A stretch of 64,000 nucleotides of DNA from Salinisphaera sp. Q1T1-3 (GCF_003602005.1 NZ_QZWD01000012.1:1-64000); one strand, 5' to 3'; numbered from the stretch's first letter, positions 1 through 11,659 are shown. The notes: generated by a model from the sequence alone, not told the origin. Program-made: numbers and translations.

Positions 1-167
1 TGGCGGCTCTGGCCACACGATCAGAGCACGAGACACGATTCCGGATCGCGTTGCTGAGTCGGGGATGGGCGCTGTTACGACAAACCATGCAGCGCATACC
101 CAACGTCAAAAAACCGCCCTGGCAAGCTCTTAAGGCCGATCTCTATTGCTATCCAACATCGACCTGA
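1..167 (+). CDS. C-terminal end of an ORF, possibly a transposase (cut by window edge)
   Basis: A reading frame is open from the window edge to TGA at 165-167 and encodes about 54 residues, rich in Arg/Leu and ending in a CYPTST tail. The peptide has the look of the basic C-terminal helix of a DDE transposase, and an IS-like terminal sequence follows directly downstream, but the catalytic part lies outside the window. The family call is therefore inference. It could equally be the end of another island gene. Confidence 0.35.
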   Translation, partial: AALATRSEHETRFRIALLSRGWALLRQTMQRIPNVKKPPWQALKADLYCYPTST

Positions 168-170
168 TTT

Positions 171-196
171 GTGGGGAACCCTCAGGGTCCGTCCCC
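171..196. mobile_element. Putative IS end downstream of the truncated ORF
   Basis: A stretch beginning GTGGGGAACCCT and continuing CAGGGTCCGTCCCC lies 3 bases after the stop of the partial ORF. GGGxCxGTCCCC-type ends are often seen at the edges of insertion sequences. The matching opposite end would lie to the left of the window, so the element cannot be confirmed here. Confidence 0.35.
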
Positions 197-220
197 TATA
201 TCTCTATATCTCTATATCTC
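197..220. repeat. Perfect tandem repeat (TATATCTC)x3
   Basis: Three exact head-to-tail copies of the 8-mer TATATCTC sit between the putative IS end and the hsdR stop codon. The stretch is much more AT-rich than the chromosome. It could be a slippage-prone tract; no gene depends on it in any visible way. Confidence 0.8.
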
Positions 221-300
221 TTCCAGAGAATACCGTCTGTTCTGTTTCATGGCTCCAGTCTCTCAAGTGTTGGAGCCACGGGAAATCCCAGTGCGATTCA

Positions 301-3300
301 CTAAATCTGCCCACCTACCCCTTTGAACTTCTCAACAAAAGCCGAAATCTTATCTAATACGGTCTGCTTCTTGGTCTTGTACTGCGGGTTGAGCGGGCTC
401 ATTTTCGGCAGGGTGGCATTGAGCGCCGTACCGTTCTCAGTGGCATATTCACGCTTCAGCGACACCTTGATGTAGCGGCGAGCCTCAGCCTCGTTCAGCC
501 CCTCGGACTGGATCAGCGTGTGTGCTTCTCGCTTCTGCTCAGCTTGGGCGAAGTTAAAGAAGGCATCAATGATGCTGGCTTTATCGCTAATGTCGTCAAG
601 ATCAGTCTGATGAATGAAATCCACGATCAGGCTTTCTTTTGCCCGGTTGCCAATACTGGCCCGAATTAGCCGTCGGACTTCGTCGATCAGATCTTCTTTG
701 TTCTTGGTCTTTTTGTTGTGCTCAAAGATCAGTTCAAGGATATAGTCCAGGTTGATCTCCTGGGACTTCAACAGGTCTACCTCAAAGACCACATCATCCC
801 AATCCAGGGTGGATTCGTCTTTCTGCTCTCCGTCCTTCTGCCGTCGTAGCCAGTCCCGTGTGTCGTTGTAGGTTGATCGATAATCCTGAATAAGGCGCTC
901 GGACGGCACCTTGATCTTCTGCATCGACTCCAAGTCGATGTCGCTGAGGTAATGCTTGGCCTTGAACGCCTCAACTGCGTCTGCGTCGTTCACGTCTAGC
1001 GTTTGCAGGGCTTGCAGGCTGGTGAATTCGTCATAATTGCGCAGTACGTTTTCTACCCGGAGGTACTCGCCAAACAGCTTTACGAAGTCTTTCTTATCTT
1101 GCTCTTTGACGATATCGGCCGGGTTCGGGAATCGGCTTTGCAGCTCCTCGACCACGTCCACGTAGCCACGGCTGGTTTTGCCTGTGGCAATGTCGGTAAA
1201 CCCCTCCATGTATTCCCGGTAGCTCTTCTCCAGGACTACATTCTTGGTATTGGCGTTGCCAAACAGGGTGATCGCATCAATCGTGTTCTGTTCCAGGTCA
1301 CGAAAGGTCACGATATTGCCGAAGGTCTTGGTGGCGTCAAAGATGCGGTTGGTACGGGAAAACGCCTGCAACAGCCCGTGGTAACGCAGGTTCTTGTCGA
1401 CGAACAGCGTATTGAGACGCGGCGCATCAAAGCCCGTCAGAAACATTCCCACTACAATGACCAGGTCGATTTGTTCTCCTGGTTCGAGCCTGCGCCCGAC
1501 GCTGTCTTCGCCCTTAACCCGGAGGGCTAGATCTCGGTAATAGTTCTGGAAGCCTTTGCTGTCGACCCCAAAGTTGGTCTTGAACGCGGCGTTGTAGTCG
1601 CCAATGGCCTTACTCAGAAACTCCTTGGCGCTGCTGTTCATGGCAGTCACCTCAAAGCTTTCGTCGGCAATGTCGCCGATCGCGTCTTGCGCTTCGTTTG
1701 CGGCGAATGAAAAGATCGTCGCGATCTTCAGACGCTTGTTGTCCTCTACGCCCGCCTGCGCCTCGCCGAATGCCTCGTAATACGCCTTGGCAGCATCCAC
1801 GCTGCTCACGGCAAAGATCGCGTTGAAGCCGCCGTTTACTTCCCCGCTACCCATGTGGGCGCGGTGCGTCTTCAGGCGAAAGTTCTCGAGGATGTAACCG
1901 GTGATCTCGCGAATACGCTCCGGGTGCAGCAGCGCCAACTTGTTCTCGGCGGCAGAGAGCTTCTGCTCATCCTGCTCGGTTTCAATCGCCTTAAACTGCG
2001 GCCGCACATCGTTGTAGTCCACCTTGAACTTCAACACTTTCTCATCGCGGATGGCGTCGGTGATCACATACGAATGCAACTCGCGCCCAAACACGCTGCT
2101 CGTGGTCTCCGCGCCCAAGGCGTTCTGCGGAAAGATCGGCGTACCGGTAAAGCCAAACTGGTAATAGCGCTTGAACTTACGTTGCAGGTTCTTCTGCGCC
2201 TCACCGAACTGGCTCCGGTGGCACTCATCAAAAATGAATACCACTTGCTGCCTGTACACCGGCAGCTCGTCATCACCGCGCATCAGGTTGTTCAGCTTCT
2301 GAATGGTGGTGACGATGATTTTGTTGTCGTCCTTGTCCAAGTTGCGCTTTAGCCCGGCGGTGCTGTCCGAGCCGTTCACGCTGTCGGGCGAAAAGCGCTG
2401 GTACTCCTTCATCGTTTGGTAATCGAGGTCCTTTCGATCCACGACGAAAAACACCTTGTCGACAAATTCCAGCTCGGTTGCCAGCCGCGCCGCCTTAAAG
2501 CTCGTCAGCGTTTTGCCGGAGCCGGTGGTGTGCCAGATGAAGCCGCCGCCCTCAGTCGAGCTCCACTGCTTGGCCTGATACGCGCTCTTGATCTTCCACA
2601 GAATGCGCTCAGTGGCGGCAATCTGGTACGGCCGCATCACCAGCAGCGTATTGCCCACGTCGAACACGGAATACTTCAAAAGCACTTCCAGTAGCGTGTG
2701 CTTCTGGAAGAACGTCGCGGTGAAGTCCTCCAGATCCTTGATAAGCGCGTTGTCCGACTTCGCCCAGTGCATGGTGAAGTCGAAGCTGTTCTTATCGCGC
2801 TTGGTTGTATTGGCAAAGTAGCGGGTGTCTGTACCGTTGGAGATCACGAAAAGCTGCAGGTACTTGTACAGCGAGTTGTCAGAGTTGAAGCTCTCCTTGC
2901 TATAGCGATGCACCTGGTTGAAGGCTTCGCGGATGGCCACGCCGCGCTTCTTGAGCTCCACCTGCACCAGCGGCAGGCCGTTGACCAGAACGGTCACGTC
3001 GTAGCGGTTCGCAAAGCTGCCGGTTTGCTCGAACTGTTTGATCACCTGCAGCCGGTTATTCAACGCATTGCGTTTGTCCAACAGGTAGATGTTTTCGATG
3101 TGCCCATCGTCGAACACAAAATCATGGATGTAGTCCTCATGAATTTTGCGGGCTTTGTCCGTGCTCTTTTCGCTAGCCGGGTCCAGGTATTGGTCAACGA
3201 AGCGCTGCCATTCGTCATCGTTGAACTGCACATCGTTCAGCCGCTGCAGCTGTCCACGCACATTGGCCAGCATCGCCTGCATCGAACGAATGTCACGGGC

Positions 3301-3450
3301 GTAGGTGTAGCCTTGATTCTCCAGATCACGGATGAACTCATGTTCGAGAGCATCCTCGCTCTGATACTGCTCCCTTACCTCGTGACCGCGCTGGAAGCGG
3401 TCGAGGACAATGAACTGACTGGTCTCGGCTATGGTTTTTTGTTCGCTCAT
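301..3450 (-). CDS. hsdR: Type I restriction enzyme motor/nuclease subunit HsdR (type IC-like)
   Basis: Restriction subunit that translocates and cuts DNA in complex with HsdM and HsdS. The 1049-residue length is that of type IC HsdR. The nuclease core shows D151 (YDVTVLVNG) and E165-x-K167 (VELKKRG), the same residue numbers as the catalytic D151/E165/K167 of EcoR124I. The SF2 helicase motor follows: Walker A TTGSGKT at 308-314, DECH at 408-411 and TGTP at 435-438. The start ATG overlaps the prrC stop by 4 bases (ATGA), so it is last in the hsdM-hsdS-prrC-hsdR operon. GC is visibly lower than in the core genes from guaA onwards, which suggests transfer. The reading frame is intact. Confidence 0.97.
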   Translation of the reverse strand: MSEQKTIAETSQFIVLDRFQRGHEVREQYQSEDALEHEFIRDLENQGYTYARDIRSMQAMLANVRGQLQRLNDVQFNDDEWQRFVDQYLDPASEKSTDKARKIHEDYIHDFVFDDGHIENIYLLDKRNALNNRLQVIKQFEQTGSFANRYDVTVLVNGLPLVQVELKKRGVAIREAFNQVHRYSKESFNSDNSLYKYLQLFVISNGTDTRYFANTTKRDKNSFDFTMHWAKSDNALIKDLEDFTATFFQKHTLLEVLLKYSVFDVGNTLLVMRPYQIAATERILWKIKSAYQAKQWSSTEGGGFIWHTTGSGKTLTSFKAARLATELEFVDKVFFVVDRKDLDYQTMKEYQRFSPDSVNGSDSTAGLKRNLDKDDNKIIVTTIQKLNNLMRGDDELPVYRQQVVFIFDECHRSQFGEAQKNLQRKFKRYYQFGFTGTPIFPQNALGAETTSSVFGRELHSYVITDAIRDEKVLKFKVDYNDVRPQFKAIETEQDEQKLSAAENKLALLHPERIREITGYILENFRLKTHRAHMGSGEVNGGFNAIFAVSSVDAAKAYYEAFGEAQAGVEDNKRLKIATIFSFAANEAQDAIGDIADESFEVTAMNSSAKEFLSKAIGDYNAAFKTNFGVDSKGFQNYYRDLALRVKGEDSVGRRLEPGEQIDLVIVVGMFLTGFDAPRLNTLFVDKNLRYHGLLQAFSRTNRIFDATKTFGNIVTFRDLEQNTIDAITLFGNANTKNVVLEKSYREYMEGFTDIATGKTSRGYVDVVEELQSRFPNPADIVKEQDKKDFVKLFGEYLRVENVLRNYDEFTSLQALQTLDVNDADAVEAFKAKHYLSDIDLESMQKIKVPSERLIQDYRSTYNDTRDWLRRQKDGEQKDESTLDWDDVVFEVDLLKSQEINLDYILELIFEHNKKTKNKEDLIDEVRRLIRASIGNRAKESLIVDFIHQTDLDDISDKASIIDAFFNFAQAEQKREAHTLIQSEGLNEAEARRYIKVSLKREYATENGTALNATLPKMSPLNPQYKTKKQTVLDKISAFVEKFKGVGGQI

Positions 3451-4607
3451 GCCCCGTGCTCCGCGTTTGCAGCGGGCGTGCCGGGCGCCGATTTGAAGCG
3501 GTAGGTCTCATTGATCTTGCTTACCAAAAACGCCAGCATGCGTTTGTCGTCGTCCCTAAGCTCCGTCACCTCTGCCGCTGAATGCTTTGAGTGGCTGAAC
3601 AGATTGATCATTCTGGATTCGTAGGGGTTTGTTCTCCCGTCCGAGGTCGTGGGCAGCAAATCTGCCCATTTCTCGTAGCCCAAAAAGGTGGACGTCTTTT
3701 CGAGAAGGTTTCTCAAAAAGTTGAAGTGGTACTTGCGAACTTGACCGGTTGCAATGGCCGTTTCGAGTTCCCGCTTTAGGTACAAGTGGTAGGAGAATGG
3801 CGAATCACTCGTTTGATTCTTCAAGGTGTGACTACCGTCTTCCGCCTTTTGAAGCAGATACTTACTTGCATTCCCGAATTCGTTGTGCAACACGTTGTAG
3901 AACAGCGGGTTGTGCGTGGTGATGATGAACTTTAGGGCACTCTCACTGCGCTTGATAATGCCGGCAATATCCACCGCTAGCTCTATCAGGTGATTGTCAT
4001 CCAGCGAGCTGACCGGGTCATCAATAAACACATACTGCAAGGCGTTAAACTGATCAGTGTCGCGCTCACCCTCTTCGGCAACATTGAGCGTTTCCACCAC
4101 CAAGTCCAACATCGTGTGGAACACGCTCCAAATAAACGTGCTTTCCTCACCTTTTGAGAGCTTGACGTTGGGTTGTCGCGCCTCGTTCCCGCGCTCAAAC
4201 GAAAAGCTAACCTCGGAGAAGTCCGGATTGAAAACTGCGTTGAGCTTGTCGCTGCTGTAATGCTGAAAATGCTCTATCGCGTTCTGATCCTGCCCTTGCT
4301 CGACCAGCGCCCACTTCGTGAAAGCATTAGGCTGGATCATCAACTTGGGCGCTAAGTCTTCGGCCAGGTCGTTGTCCCAATAGAAGAGATCCTCAGTGAA
4401 CGCGTTGTAGTACAAAATCTTCAGAGGCGACGAAACGGCTTCCACCTCTTCGTCGTCTTCAAGTTCGCTACCAAGCTTGGGTGCGACTAGCGTCTTGAAC
4501 TCACGAGAAAGACGCGTCTTACCACTGCCGTTGAAGGCATAGATCAGCTGTACTTTCTTGTCACTCGCCCGGAGTTGCTTGGCTATGTCTCGCAGGCTCT
4601 GGCTCAT
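3447..4607 (-). CDS. prrC: PrrC-type anticodon nuclease, ABC-ATPase regulated
   Basis: Predicted tRNA anticodon nuclease kept silent by the flanking restriction complex; E. coli PrrC cuts tRNA-Lys when a phage disables the restriction enzyme. I use the ATG 1 base after the hsdS stop (386 residues), because [12 protein letters not shown] matches the known N-terminus; an ATG at 4625 would add 6 residues. Counting from 4625: Walker A FNGSGKT 31-37, conserved [16 protein letters not shown] 72-87, ABC signature LSKGE 156-160, Walker B/D-loop [11 protein letters not shown] 200-210, H-loop H238. The nuclease part keeps R305-x3-E309 (LRNLLEK) and H345 (FSHS), matching the R320/E324/H356 triad of PrrC. 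It lies between hsdS and hsdR exactly as in the prr locus. The comparison rests on remembered sequence, not an alignment. Confidence 0.93.
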   Translation of the reverse strand: MSQSLRDIAKQLRASDKKVQLIYAFNGSGKTRLSREFKTLVAPKLGSELEDDEEVEAVSSPLKILYYNAFTEDLFYWDNDLAEDLAPKLMIQPNAFTKWALVEQGQDQNAIEHFQHYSSDKLNAVFNPDFSEVSFSFERGNEARQPNVKLSKGEESTFIWSVFHTMLDLVVETLNVAEEGERDTDQFNALQYVFIDDPVSSLDDNHLIELAVDIAGIIKRSESALKFIITTHNPLFYNVLHNEFGNASKYLLQKAEDGSHTLKNQTSDSPFSYHLYLKRELETAIATGQVRKYHFNFLRNLLEKTSTFLGYEKWADLLPTTSDGRTNPYESRMINLFSHSKHSAAEVTELRDDDKRMLAFLVSKINETYRFKSAPGTPAANAEHGA

Positions 4608-4608
4608 C

Positions 4609-5868
4609 TCAGGCCACCGCCTCATCGGGGAAATCGGGCTTCGGGAAGCTCAGCAACAGGTCGCGGTAGTACTCGTATTGTTTTTGGCGCAGTTCGATTT
4701 CACGCGGCAGCCCTTCGCTGATGGAATGTGTGAGGATGTGGAACTTATCAAGAATGGCGACGATGCGCGCTTGTTCGGCGAAGGATTCTTCGGGGTCTTC
4801 CGGGAATGGTATTGGGATGCGGAATCCTTTGATGATCCCGGAGTTTAGGTCGCCTCGGGCGCCTTGCCCCATATCCCTCAATTTTTCATAATTTTTACTG
4901 ACCCAGTGAAACACGTAACGATAAAGTGCTTTCTCAGAGTCAATTTCTAAACAGCAACAGTGCTGATTGGTTGTAAGAGGGATTTTATTGATCCCCGACC
5001 GGCCTGCGGTTGCGCCAGAAATTGCAACAATAACGCAATTTTCAGGAATCCATTTAGCGGCGGTCTCTTCTACGGCCGCCTGAGTGATTTTTACCGCAGT
5101 TTCGTGAATTTCGGCAAAGGTAACTTCTTGGGTACGCAGCCAAGGTATCTCACCACCATCATAGTATTTTGCGTTACCAGCCTTCGGTGTTGCGCCAGAA
5201 TAGGAATTCAAGCAGACATCACCCAACGTCTTCCACTCCACATCGCCCTCCTCAAAGGTGAGGAGCTGATCGCGGTAGTAGGCGTATTGTTTTTTGCGGG
5301 CGGTCAGCTCTGTGGTTAGCTCGGCGGTCAGCTCGGTGAAACGATCCAGTATGCGGCCGATCTGTGTCTGAATCGACAGCGATTTTTCGGGGTTGTCTGG
5401 GCAGGGAATTGGTACGGGTATTATCTGCAGTTTTGCCTTCGTGAGCTTGGCACGGTCGCCCCCGGATAAGAAGGGCAAAAAATTTACTGTGGACAAAATG
5501 TGGTATAGGAATCTGGTGCTGACTTCATCCTTTCCACCCACTACGTGCACGTGATTGTTTGCCCAAAACCTCCCTTCCGCGTACTGGATCGAATAATTCT
5601 CCAAGCTTGCGGAGCCATCTTCCGCAATAAGAACGAACTCGCCGTCATGAGTATAGCCTTCAACGTAATCTTGCACGTTGTTGGCGCCGTAATACGGGGT
5701 TTCACCTGGAACGCGCAGAGATGCATTCACAGGTCGTCGGCCTCGATTGGCGATTTCAAAAAACTGATCGTTCCCTAACGGCACCCATTCCACGTCTGCG
5801 CCATCAAGCAGCCGCTCCAAGAAAGCCGGCACTCGTGCGGTGGCTGCAGCGTCTTGCAACTCGCTCAT
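4609..5868 (-). CDS. hsdS: Type I restriction-modification specificity subunit HsdS
   Basis: DNA-recognition subunit, 419 residues, with two target recognition domains. The first is followed by a central conserved segment with [12 protein letters not shown] repeats and [15 protein letters not shown]; the second ends in the related [15 protein letters not shown]. The TAEL-type repeats are the hallmark of type IC (EcoR124) HsdS, where copy number sets the spacer length of the bipartite target. Its start overlaps the hsdM stop by 4 bases, and prrC begins 1 base after its stop. The second recognition domain (about 4830-5220) is distinctly AT-richer than the flanking conserved parts, consistent with domain exchange. 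The recognition sequence cannot be predicted. Confidence 0.96.
   Translation of the reverse strand: MSELQDAAATARVPAFLERLLDGADVEWVPLGNDQFFEIANRGRRPVNASLRVPGETPYYGANNVQDYVEGYTHDGEFVLIAEDGSASLENYSIQYAEGRFWANNHVHVVGGKDEVSTRFLYHILSTVNFLPFLSGGDRAKLTKAKLQIIPVPIPCPDNPEKSLSIQTQIGRILDRFTELTAELTTELTARKKQYAYYRDQLLTFEEGDVEWKTLGDVCLNSYSGATPKAGNAKYYDGGEIPWLRTQEVTFAEIHETAVKITQAAVEETAAKWIPENCVIVAISGATAGRSGINKIPLTTNQHCCCLEIDSEKALYRYVFHWVSKNYEKLRDMGQGARGDLNSGIIKGFRIPIPFPEDPEESFAEQARIVAILDKFHILTHSISEGLPREIELRQKQYEYYRDLLLSFPKPDFPDEAVA
5299..5334 (-). repeat. Three 12-bp TAEL-type repeats inside hsdS
   Basis: Three consecutive 12-base units on the minus strand encode ELTA, ELTT and ELTA. Units 1 and 3 are identical (GAGCTGACCGCC); the middle one differs at 4 bases. 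In EcoR124I and EcoR124II, gain or loss of one such unit changes the recognition spacer by one base. The diverged middle unit would reduce slippage compared with perfect repeats. Confidence 0.85.
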
Positions 5869-7412
5869 CCCTCAATCTCCGTCACAATCGCATCAATATC
5901 GTGTCGTAGCCCGTCGATCTTGCGCACGGTGGCAGCAATCTCCCGATTCAACTCGGCAATATTGATGATCTCGCGGGTGTCTTTGGCTTCCACGTAAGAG
6001 CTGACGGACAGGTTGTAGTCCTTCTGCGCAATCATCTCCATGCGCACGGATTGGGCGACGTGGGCGACGTCTTCCTTGCGGTCAAACAGCTCGAGAACCT
6101 TATCGACATGACAGTCGGTCATCAGGTTGGTGTTGGTGCCTTTTCTGAAAAACTCTTCGCCCGAGGCATCAATGAATTGCACGCTCGTATCGTGCTTGTG
6201 TTTGGAGAGCACCAAGATGTTCACGGCGATGGTGGTGCCGTAGAACAGGTTGGGCGCTAGTGAGATGACCGTTTCGACAAAGTTGTTGTCCACCAGGTAT
6301 TGCCGAATAGTCTTCTCTGCGCCGCCGCGGTAGAAAATACCGGGAAAGCAAACGATGGCGGCTCGTCCCTTGGCCGACAGGTAGTTGAGGCAATGCAGCA
6401 CAAACCCGAAATCCGCTTTGGACTTGGGCGGCAAGACGCTGGCTGGGGCAAAGCGATCGTCGTTGATCAGCGTGGGGTCATCGCTGCCGATCCATTTCAC
6501 GGAATACGGCGGATTGGAGACGATGGCATCGAAGGGTTTATCGCTCCGAAAATGCGGATCGGTGAGGGTATTGCCCAGCTGGATGTTGAACTTGTCGTAG
6601 TTCACGGTGTGCAGGAACATGTTCATCCGCGCCAAGTTGTAGGTGGTGTGGTTTATCTCCTGCCCAAAGAAGCCGTCCTCGATGAGGTGGTCAGCCATGT
6701 ATTTTTTTGCCCGCAGCAGCAGCGCACCGGAGCCGGCTGCGGGGTCATAGATCTTATTGATGCTGGCCTGCCCGTGAATGGCCAGCTGGGCGATAAGCTT
6801 GGATACATGCTGCGGCGTGAAAAACTCGCCGCCGGATTTGCCGGCATTAGCCGCATAATTGCCGATTAGGTATTCGTAGGCATCGCCGAAGACATCGATC
6901 TCGCTGTCTTCAAAGCGCCCGAACTCCAGCGCATTGACGCCTTTGAGCACAGCGGCCAGGCGGGCGTTCTTGTCTTTGACGGTTTTGCCCAGGCGGTTGC
7001 TGGTGGTGTCGAAGTCATCAAACAGGCCTTTGATGTCTTCTTCTGAGTCGTAGCCCAGCGCGGAGCCTTCGATAGCGGTGAAGATGGCCTTGAGGTCGGT
7101 GTTAAGGTTCTCGTTGGTGTTGGCCCCGGCTACCAAGTTTTCGAACAGCTGGCTGGGGTAGATGAAATACCCCTTGGTTTTGACGGCGTCGTCCTTGATG
7201 TCATCGGTGATGAAGTCGTCGCTAAGCTTGGCGTAGTCCACGCTGTCATCCCCGCCCTCGATGTAGCGGGAGAAGTTTTCGCTGATAAAACGGTAGAACA
7301 GCGCCCCGAGCACGTACTGCTTGAAATCCCAGCCGTCCACCGTACCGCGCACCTCGTTGGCGATCTGCCAGATACGACGCTTGAGTTCATCGAATTGTTC
7401 GGTGCTGGTCAT
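5865..7412 (-). CDS. hsdM: Type I restriction-modification DNA methyltransferase subunit HsdM
   Basis: N6-adenine methyltransferase that protects the host recognition sites and forms the M2S1 core of the enzyme. It has 515 residues, typical for HsdM. The N-terminal HsdM bundle (about 1-150) is followed by the SAM-binding motif [11 protein letters not shown] at 222-232 and the catalytic NPPY at 300-303. [16 protein letters not shown] before the methylase core is also typical. First gene of the operon. A TATAAT-like hexamer lies 15 bases upstream of the ATG, but no clear Shine-Dalgarno is visible, so the leader may be very short. Confidence 0.97.
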   Translation of the reverse strand: MTSTEQFDELKRRIWQIANEVRGTVDGWDFKQYVLGALFYRFISENFSRYIEGGDDSVDYAKLSDDFITDDIKDDAVKTKGYFIYPSQLFENLVAGANTNENLNTDLKAIFTAIEGSALGYDSEEDIKGLFDDFDTTSNRLGKTVKDKNARLAAVLKGVNALEFGRFEDSEIDVFGDAYEYLIGNYAANAGKSGGEFFTPQHVSKLIAQLAIHGQASINKIYDPAAGSGALLLRAKKYMADHLIEDGFFGQEINHTTYNLARMNMFLHTVNYDKFNIQLGNTLTDPHFRSDKPFDAIVSNPPYSVKWIGSDDPTLINDDRFAPASVLPPKSKADFGFVLHCLNYLSAKGRAAIVCFPGIFYRGGAEKTIRQYLVDNNFVETVISLAPNLFYGTTIAVNILVLSKHKHDTSVQFIDASGEEFFRKGTNTNLMTDCHVDKVLELFDRKEDVAHVAQSVRMEMIAQKDYNLSVSSYVEAKDTREIINIAELNREIAATVRKIDGLRHDIDAIVTEIEG

Positions 7413-7427
7413 AAAATTTGGTTTTAA

Positions 7428-7433
7428 ATTATA
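7428..7433 (-). promoter_or_regulatory. Possible -10 box of the hsdM-hsdS-prrC-hsdR operon
   Basis: On the minus strand a perfect TATAAT lies 15 bases upstream of the hsdM ATG, in the AT-rich 90 bp gap between hsdM and the PIN gene. No convincing -35 hexamer is found at 16-18 bp spacing. Use of this box would give a leader of roughly 10 bases without a ribosome binding site. Confidence 0.3.
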
Positions 7434-7502
7434 TGAATGGGTTACGGTTGATTTCGGAAATTATTCTTAATAGACAACGATTTGAAGCGTGCCAACCCCG
7501 CA

Positions 7503-7910
7503 CTATCGGATATCAAAAAGGTATTCTTCCGGCGTCAAAGCCGGCATCAGTGAGTCGCGAAAATCTCGGACGTTACGTGTCACGATATGCGTACACGAAT
7601 GCGATTCGGCCGCAGCTGCGACGACCGCGTCTTCGAAATCCGGCCAATCCAAAATTCTTGCTCTTTTCAACTCACTATCGGTAATACCGGCGACCTCGAA
7701 ATATCTGAGCAGCCAATCCACTACGCGGTTGGCGATCGCTGCGGTTTGGTGTCGTGACACCAGATAATGAAGCGTGGTGAAAGCGTGAGCCGGCAGGCAC
7801 GCGGCAACGCGGCCATCCGTCACTCGCCCCATCACGGCCGCCGACGCGCTGTAGTGCGGTTCTCTTTTCTGGACCACGTCGAGAACGACGTTCAGATCGA
7901 TAAGAATCAC
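7503..7910 (-). CDS. PIN-domain ribonuclease toxin (VapC-like)
   Basis: Predicted Mg-dependent RNase toxin of a type II toxin-antitoxin pair, 135 residues, the usual VapC size. Acidic PIN residues are visible: D5 in MILIDLNVVLDV, D91/D94 in WPDFEDAV and D116 in TRNVRDF, with the characteristic strand-plus-TRN pattern near the end. The ATG overlaps the stop of the upstream antitoxin gene by 4 bases. It sits in the accessory island between guaA and the restriction operon and may stabilise the island; that role is inference. Its RNA target cannot be read from sequence. Confidence 0.85.
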   Translation of the reverse strand: MILIDLNVVLDVVQKREPHYSASAAVMGRVTDGRVAACLPAHAFTTLHYLVSRHQTAAIANRVVDWLLRYFEVAGITDSELKRARILDWPDFEDAVVAAAAESHSCTHIVTRNVRDFRDSLMPALTPEEYLFDIR

Positions 7911-8158
7911 TGGCCGTGCTTGGTGGACTGACGCTCACGCATTTCGGCCTCGGCATCCATATCGGCTGGTAGCAGACCCGTGATTTCATCCAGCGCAGCT
8001 GGCGGCGCTTCGTTATCCAGCAGGCGCATACGCCGCAGATAGCGATCGATGACTTCGGTCACGCTCAGGCCGTTCGCTTTTGCATACCGTTTAACGAAGT
8101 CCACGTCCTCCACGGGCAAACGAATGGTGAGCTTGGATGTTTCTATCGCCATCGCCAA
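7907..8158 (-). CDS. Antitoxin, ribbon-helix-helix type (DUF6364-like)
   Basis: Small 83-residue partner of the downstream PIN toxin. The N-terminal ETSKLTIRLPVEDVDFVKRYAK followed by NGLSVTEVIDRYL has the strand-helix-helix layout of ribbon-helix-helix antitoxins. The acidic C-terminus (LLPADMDAEAEMRE) is the likely toxin-binding part. It overlaps the toxin gene by 4 bases and is first in the pair, as usual. Palindromic sequences directly upstream (8161-8193) are candidate autoregulatory operators. Confidence 0.8.
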   Translation of the reverse strand: MAMAIETSKLTIRLPVEDVDFVKRYAKANGLSVTEVIDRYLRRMRLLDNEAPPAALDEITGLLPADMDAEAEMRERQSTKHGQ

Positions 8159-8160
8159 TA

Positions 8161-8193
8161 CCGTACGGCTTATTTAAATAAACTGTACGGCTT
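8161..8193 (-). promoter_or_regulatory. Candidate operator/promoter of the antitoxin-toxin pair
   Basis: Within 3-35 bp of the antitoxin start there is a perfect 8-bp palindrome CCGTACGG (8161-8168), a perfect 12-bp palindrome TTATTTAAATAA (8170-8181) and a second GTACGGCTT (8185-8193). The two GTACGGCTT copies are direct repeats spaced 22 bp apart, two helical turns. This layout suits cooperative binding of a ribbon-helix-helix dimer over an AT-rich -10 region. Confidence 0.55.
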
Positions 8194-8340
8194 TTTGGTG
8201 GCGGGGTAAAACACGGTACGGGCCGCAGCTCGATACCGCACGGTGCAGAACGCCCAAACGCCCGATTTCGTATTTTTGGCGGCGGGAAGAAAAGTCACTT
8301 CAGTAGAGATGCGGTTTGCTTTAGAACAGCAGGGCCTGCC

Positions 8341-9918
<1,578 letters not shown>

Positions 9919-10029
9919 CGCTATTCCCGTGGCTTGCGGTCGGTCCGGCCGGTGCAACGCCGGCCCCAAACAAGAAGGCGCAGATCGCGAACGACCTGCG
10001 CCGGCTGTACTCGAAACGCCGAACGCCCG

Positions 10030-11502
10030 CTAGTCGACGCGGTAGTTCGGCGCTTCCTTGGTGATGTTCACGTCGTGGACATGGCTTTCCTTCATGCCGG
10101 CCGATGTGATCTGCACAAACGTCGGTTTGGTGCGCATCTCGCTGATGTCGTGGCAGCCGGTATAACCCATGGCCGCACGCAGGCCGCCGATGAGCTGGTG
10201 CACGATGCCGCCGAGCGGGCCCTTGTAAGCCACCCGGCCTTCGATGCCCTCGGGCACGAGCTTCTGGATTTCCTCGGACGGGTCCTGGAAATAGCGGTCC
10301 GCACTACCCTGGCTGCCGCTCATGGCGCCCAGCGAGCCCATGCCGCGATAGGCCTTGAAGGAACGCCCCTGATAGAGCTCGATCTCGCCCGGGGCTTCCT
10401 CGGTGCCGGCAAACATGCCGCCGATCATGGTGGCGTGCGCGCCGGCGACCAGTGCCTTGGCCAGATCACCCGAGAATCGGATGCCGCCGTCGGCAATCAC
10501 CGGTACGTCGGTATCGGCCAGCGCGTCGGCCACGTTGGCCACCGCCGAGATCTGCGGCACGCCGATACCGGCGACGATGCGCGTCGTACAGATCGAGCCG
10601 GGCCCGATGCCGACCTTGACCGCGTCCACGCCGGCCTCGACCAAGGCACGTGCGCCTTCGGCCGTGCCGACGTTGCCGCCGATGATCTGCAGCTCGGGAT
10701 GCCGCGTCTTGAGTTCCTTGATGGTGGCGAGTACGCCCGAGGAATGGCCGTGCGCGGTATCGACAACCACGACATCCACGCCCGCCTCCACAAGGGCGGC
10801 CACGCGGTCGGTGGCATCCGGACCGGGGCCCACAGCCGCGCCGACGCGCAGGCTGCCGTTGGCGTCCTTGCAGGCGTTGGGAAAGTCGGTGGACTTCTGG
10901 ATGTCCTTGACCGTGATCATGCCGCGCAACGCAAAGTCGTCGTTGACGACCAGGACCTTTTCGATGCGATGGGCATGGAACAACGACAGGATCTCGTCGC
11001 GCGGCGCCCCTTCGCGCACGGTGACCAGCTGCTCGCGCGGGGTCATCACATTGGTGACGGTCGCGTCGAAGCGGGTCTCGAAACGCAGATCGCGACTCGT
11101 GACGATGCCGATCGGCTGGCCGTTGTCGACAACCGGCACGCCGGAGATGCCGTGCTGGCGGGTCAGTTCCAGGACTTCGCGAATCGTGGCATCGGAGCGC
11201 ACGGTGATCGGGTCCGAGATGACACCGGATTCGTATTTCTTGACCTGGCGCACATGGCGCGCCTGGGCCTCGGCCGACATCGACTTGTGAATGATGCCGA
11301 TGCCGCCTTCCTGGGCCAGCGCAATGGCCAGCGCGGCCTCGGTGACGGTATCCATGGCCGCCGAGACCAGCGGTATGTTCAGCGTGATGCCGCGCGTCAG
11401 CCGCGTGGACAGGTCCACGTTGCGGGGCAGCACGTCCGAGTACGCAGGCTGGAGCAGCACATCGTCGAACGTCAGGGCTTGCTCGTTGATTCTCAGGGTC
11501 AT
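10030..11502 (-). CDS. guaB: IMP dehydrogenase
   Basis: NAD-dependent oxidation of IMP to XMP, the committed step to guanine nucleotides. It has 490 residues. The TIM barrel is split by two CBS domains at roughly 95-205. The catalytic cysteine is C305 in GPGSICTTR, and the substrate loop [10 protein letters not shown] is present. First gene of guaB-guaA; a TATAAT promoter candidate lies about 70 bp upstream. xseA is divergent. Confidence 0.98.
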   Translation of the reverse strand: MTLRINEQALTFDDVLLQPAYSDVLPRNVDLSTRLTRGITLNIPLVSAAMDTVTEAALAIALAQEGGIGIIHKSMSAEAQARHVRQVKKYESGVISDPITVRSDATIREVLELTRQHGISGVPVVDNGQPIGIVTSRDLRFETRFDATVTNVMTPREQLVTVREGAPRDEILSLFHAHRIEKVLVVNDDFALRGMITVKDIQKSTDFPNACKDANGSLRVGAAVGPGPDATDRVAALVEAGVDVVVVDTAHGHSSGVLATIKELKTRHPELQIIGGNVGTAEGARALVEAGVDAVKVGIGPGSICTTRIVAGIGVPQISAVANVADALADTDVPVIADGGIRFSGDLAKALVAGAHATMIGGMFAGTEEAPGEIELYQGRSFKAYRGMGSLGAMSGSQGSADRYFQDPSEEIQKLVPEGIEGRVAYKGPLGGIVHQLIGGLRAAMGYTGCHDISEMRTKPTFVQITSAGMKESHVHDVNITKEAPNYRVD

Positions 11503-11573
11503 AGGCTCGCGCGGTGTGAGCGACGCTGCTTTGCGTGACCATCTACGCGCAAGCGACGCCGCAAAGACTGCGG

Positions 11574-11602
11574 ATTATACAGGCAAGCCGGGTTGCGATC
11601 AC
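11574..11602 (-). promoter_or_regulatory. Putative guaBA promoter
   Basis: On the minus strand a perfect -10 TATAAT (11579-11574) is preceded, after 17 bp, by a weak -35-like GTGATC (11602-11597). Transcription would start near 11567, leaving a leader of about 65 bases before the guaB ATG. No PurR-like palindrome was recognised. Confidence 0.5.
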
Positions 11603-11659
11603 GCCCGAAACATCATCCGGCCGTGCGCTCGTCGCATCGCACCGGCCCGCGAGAACTGC

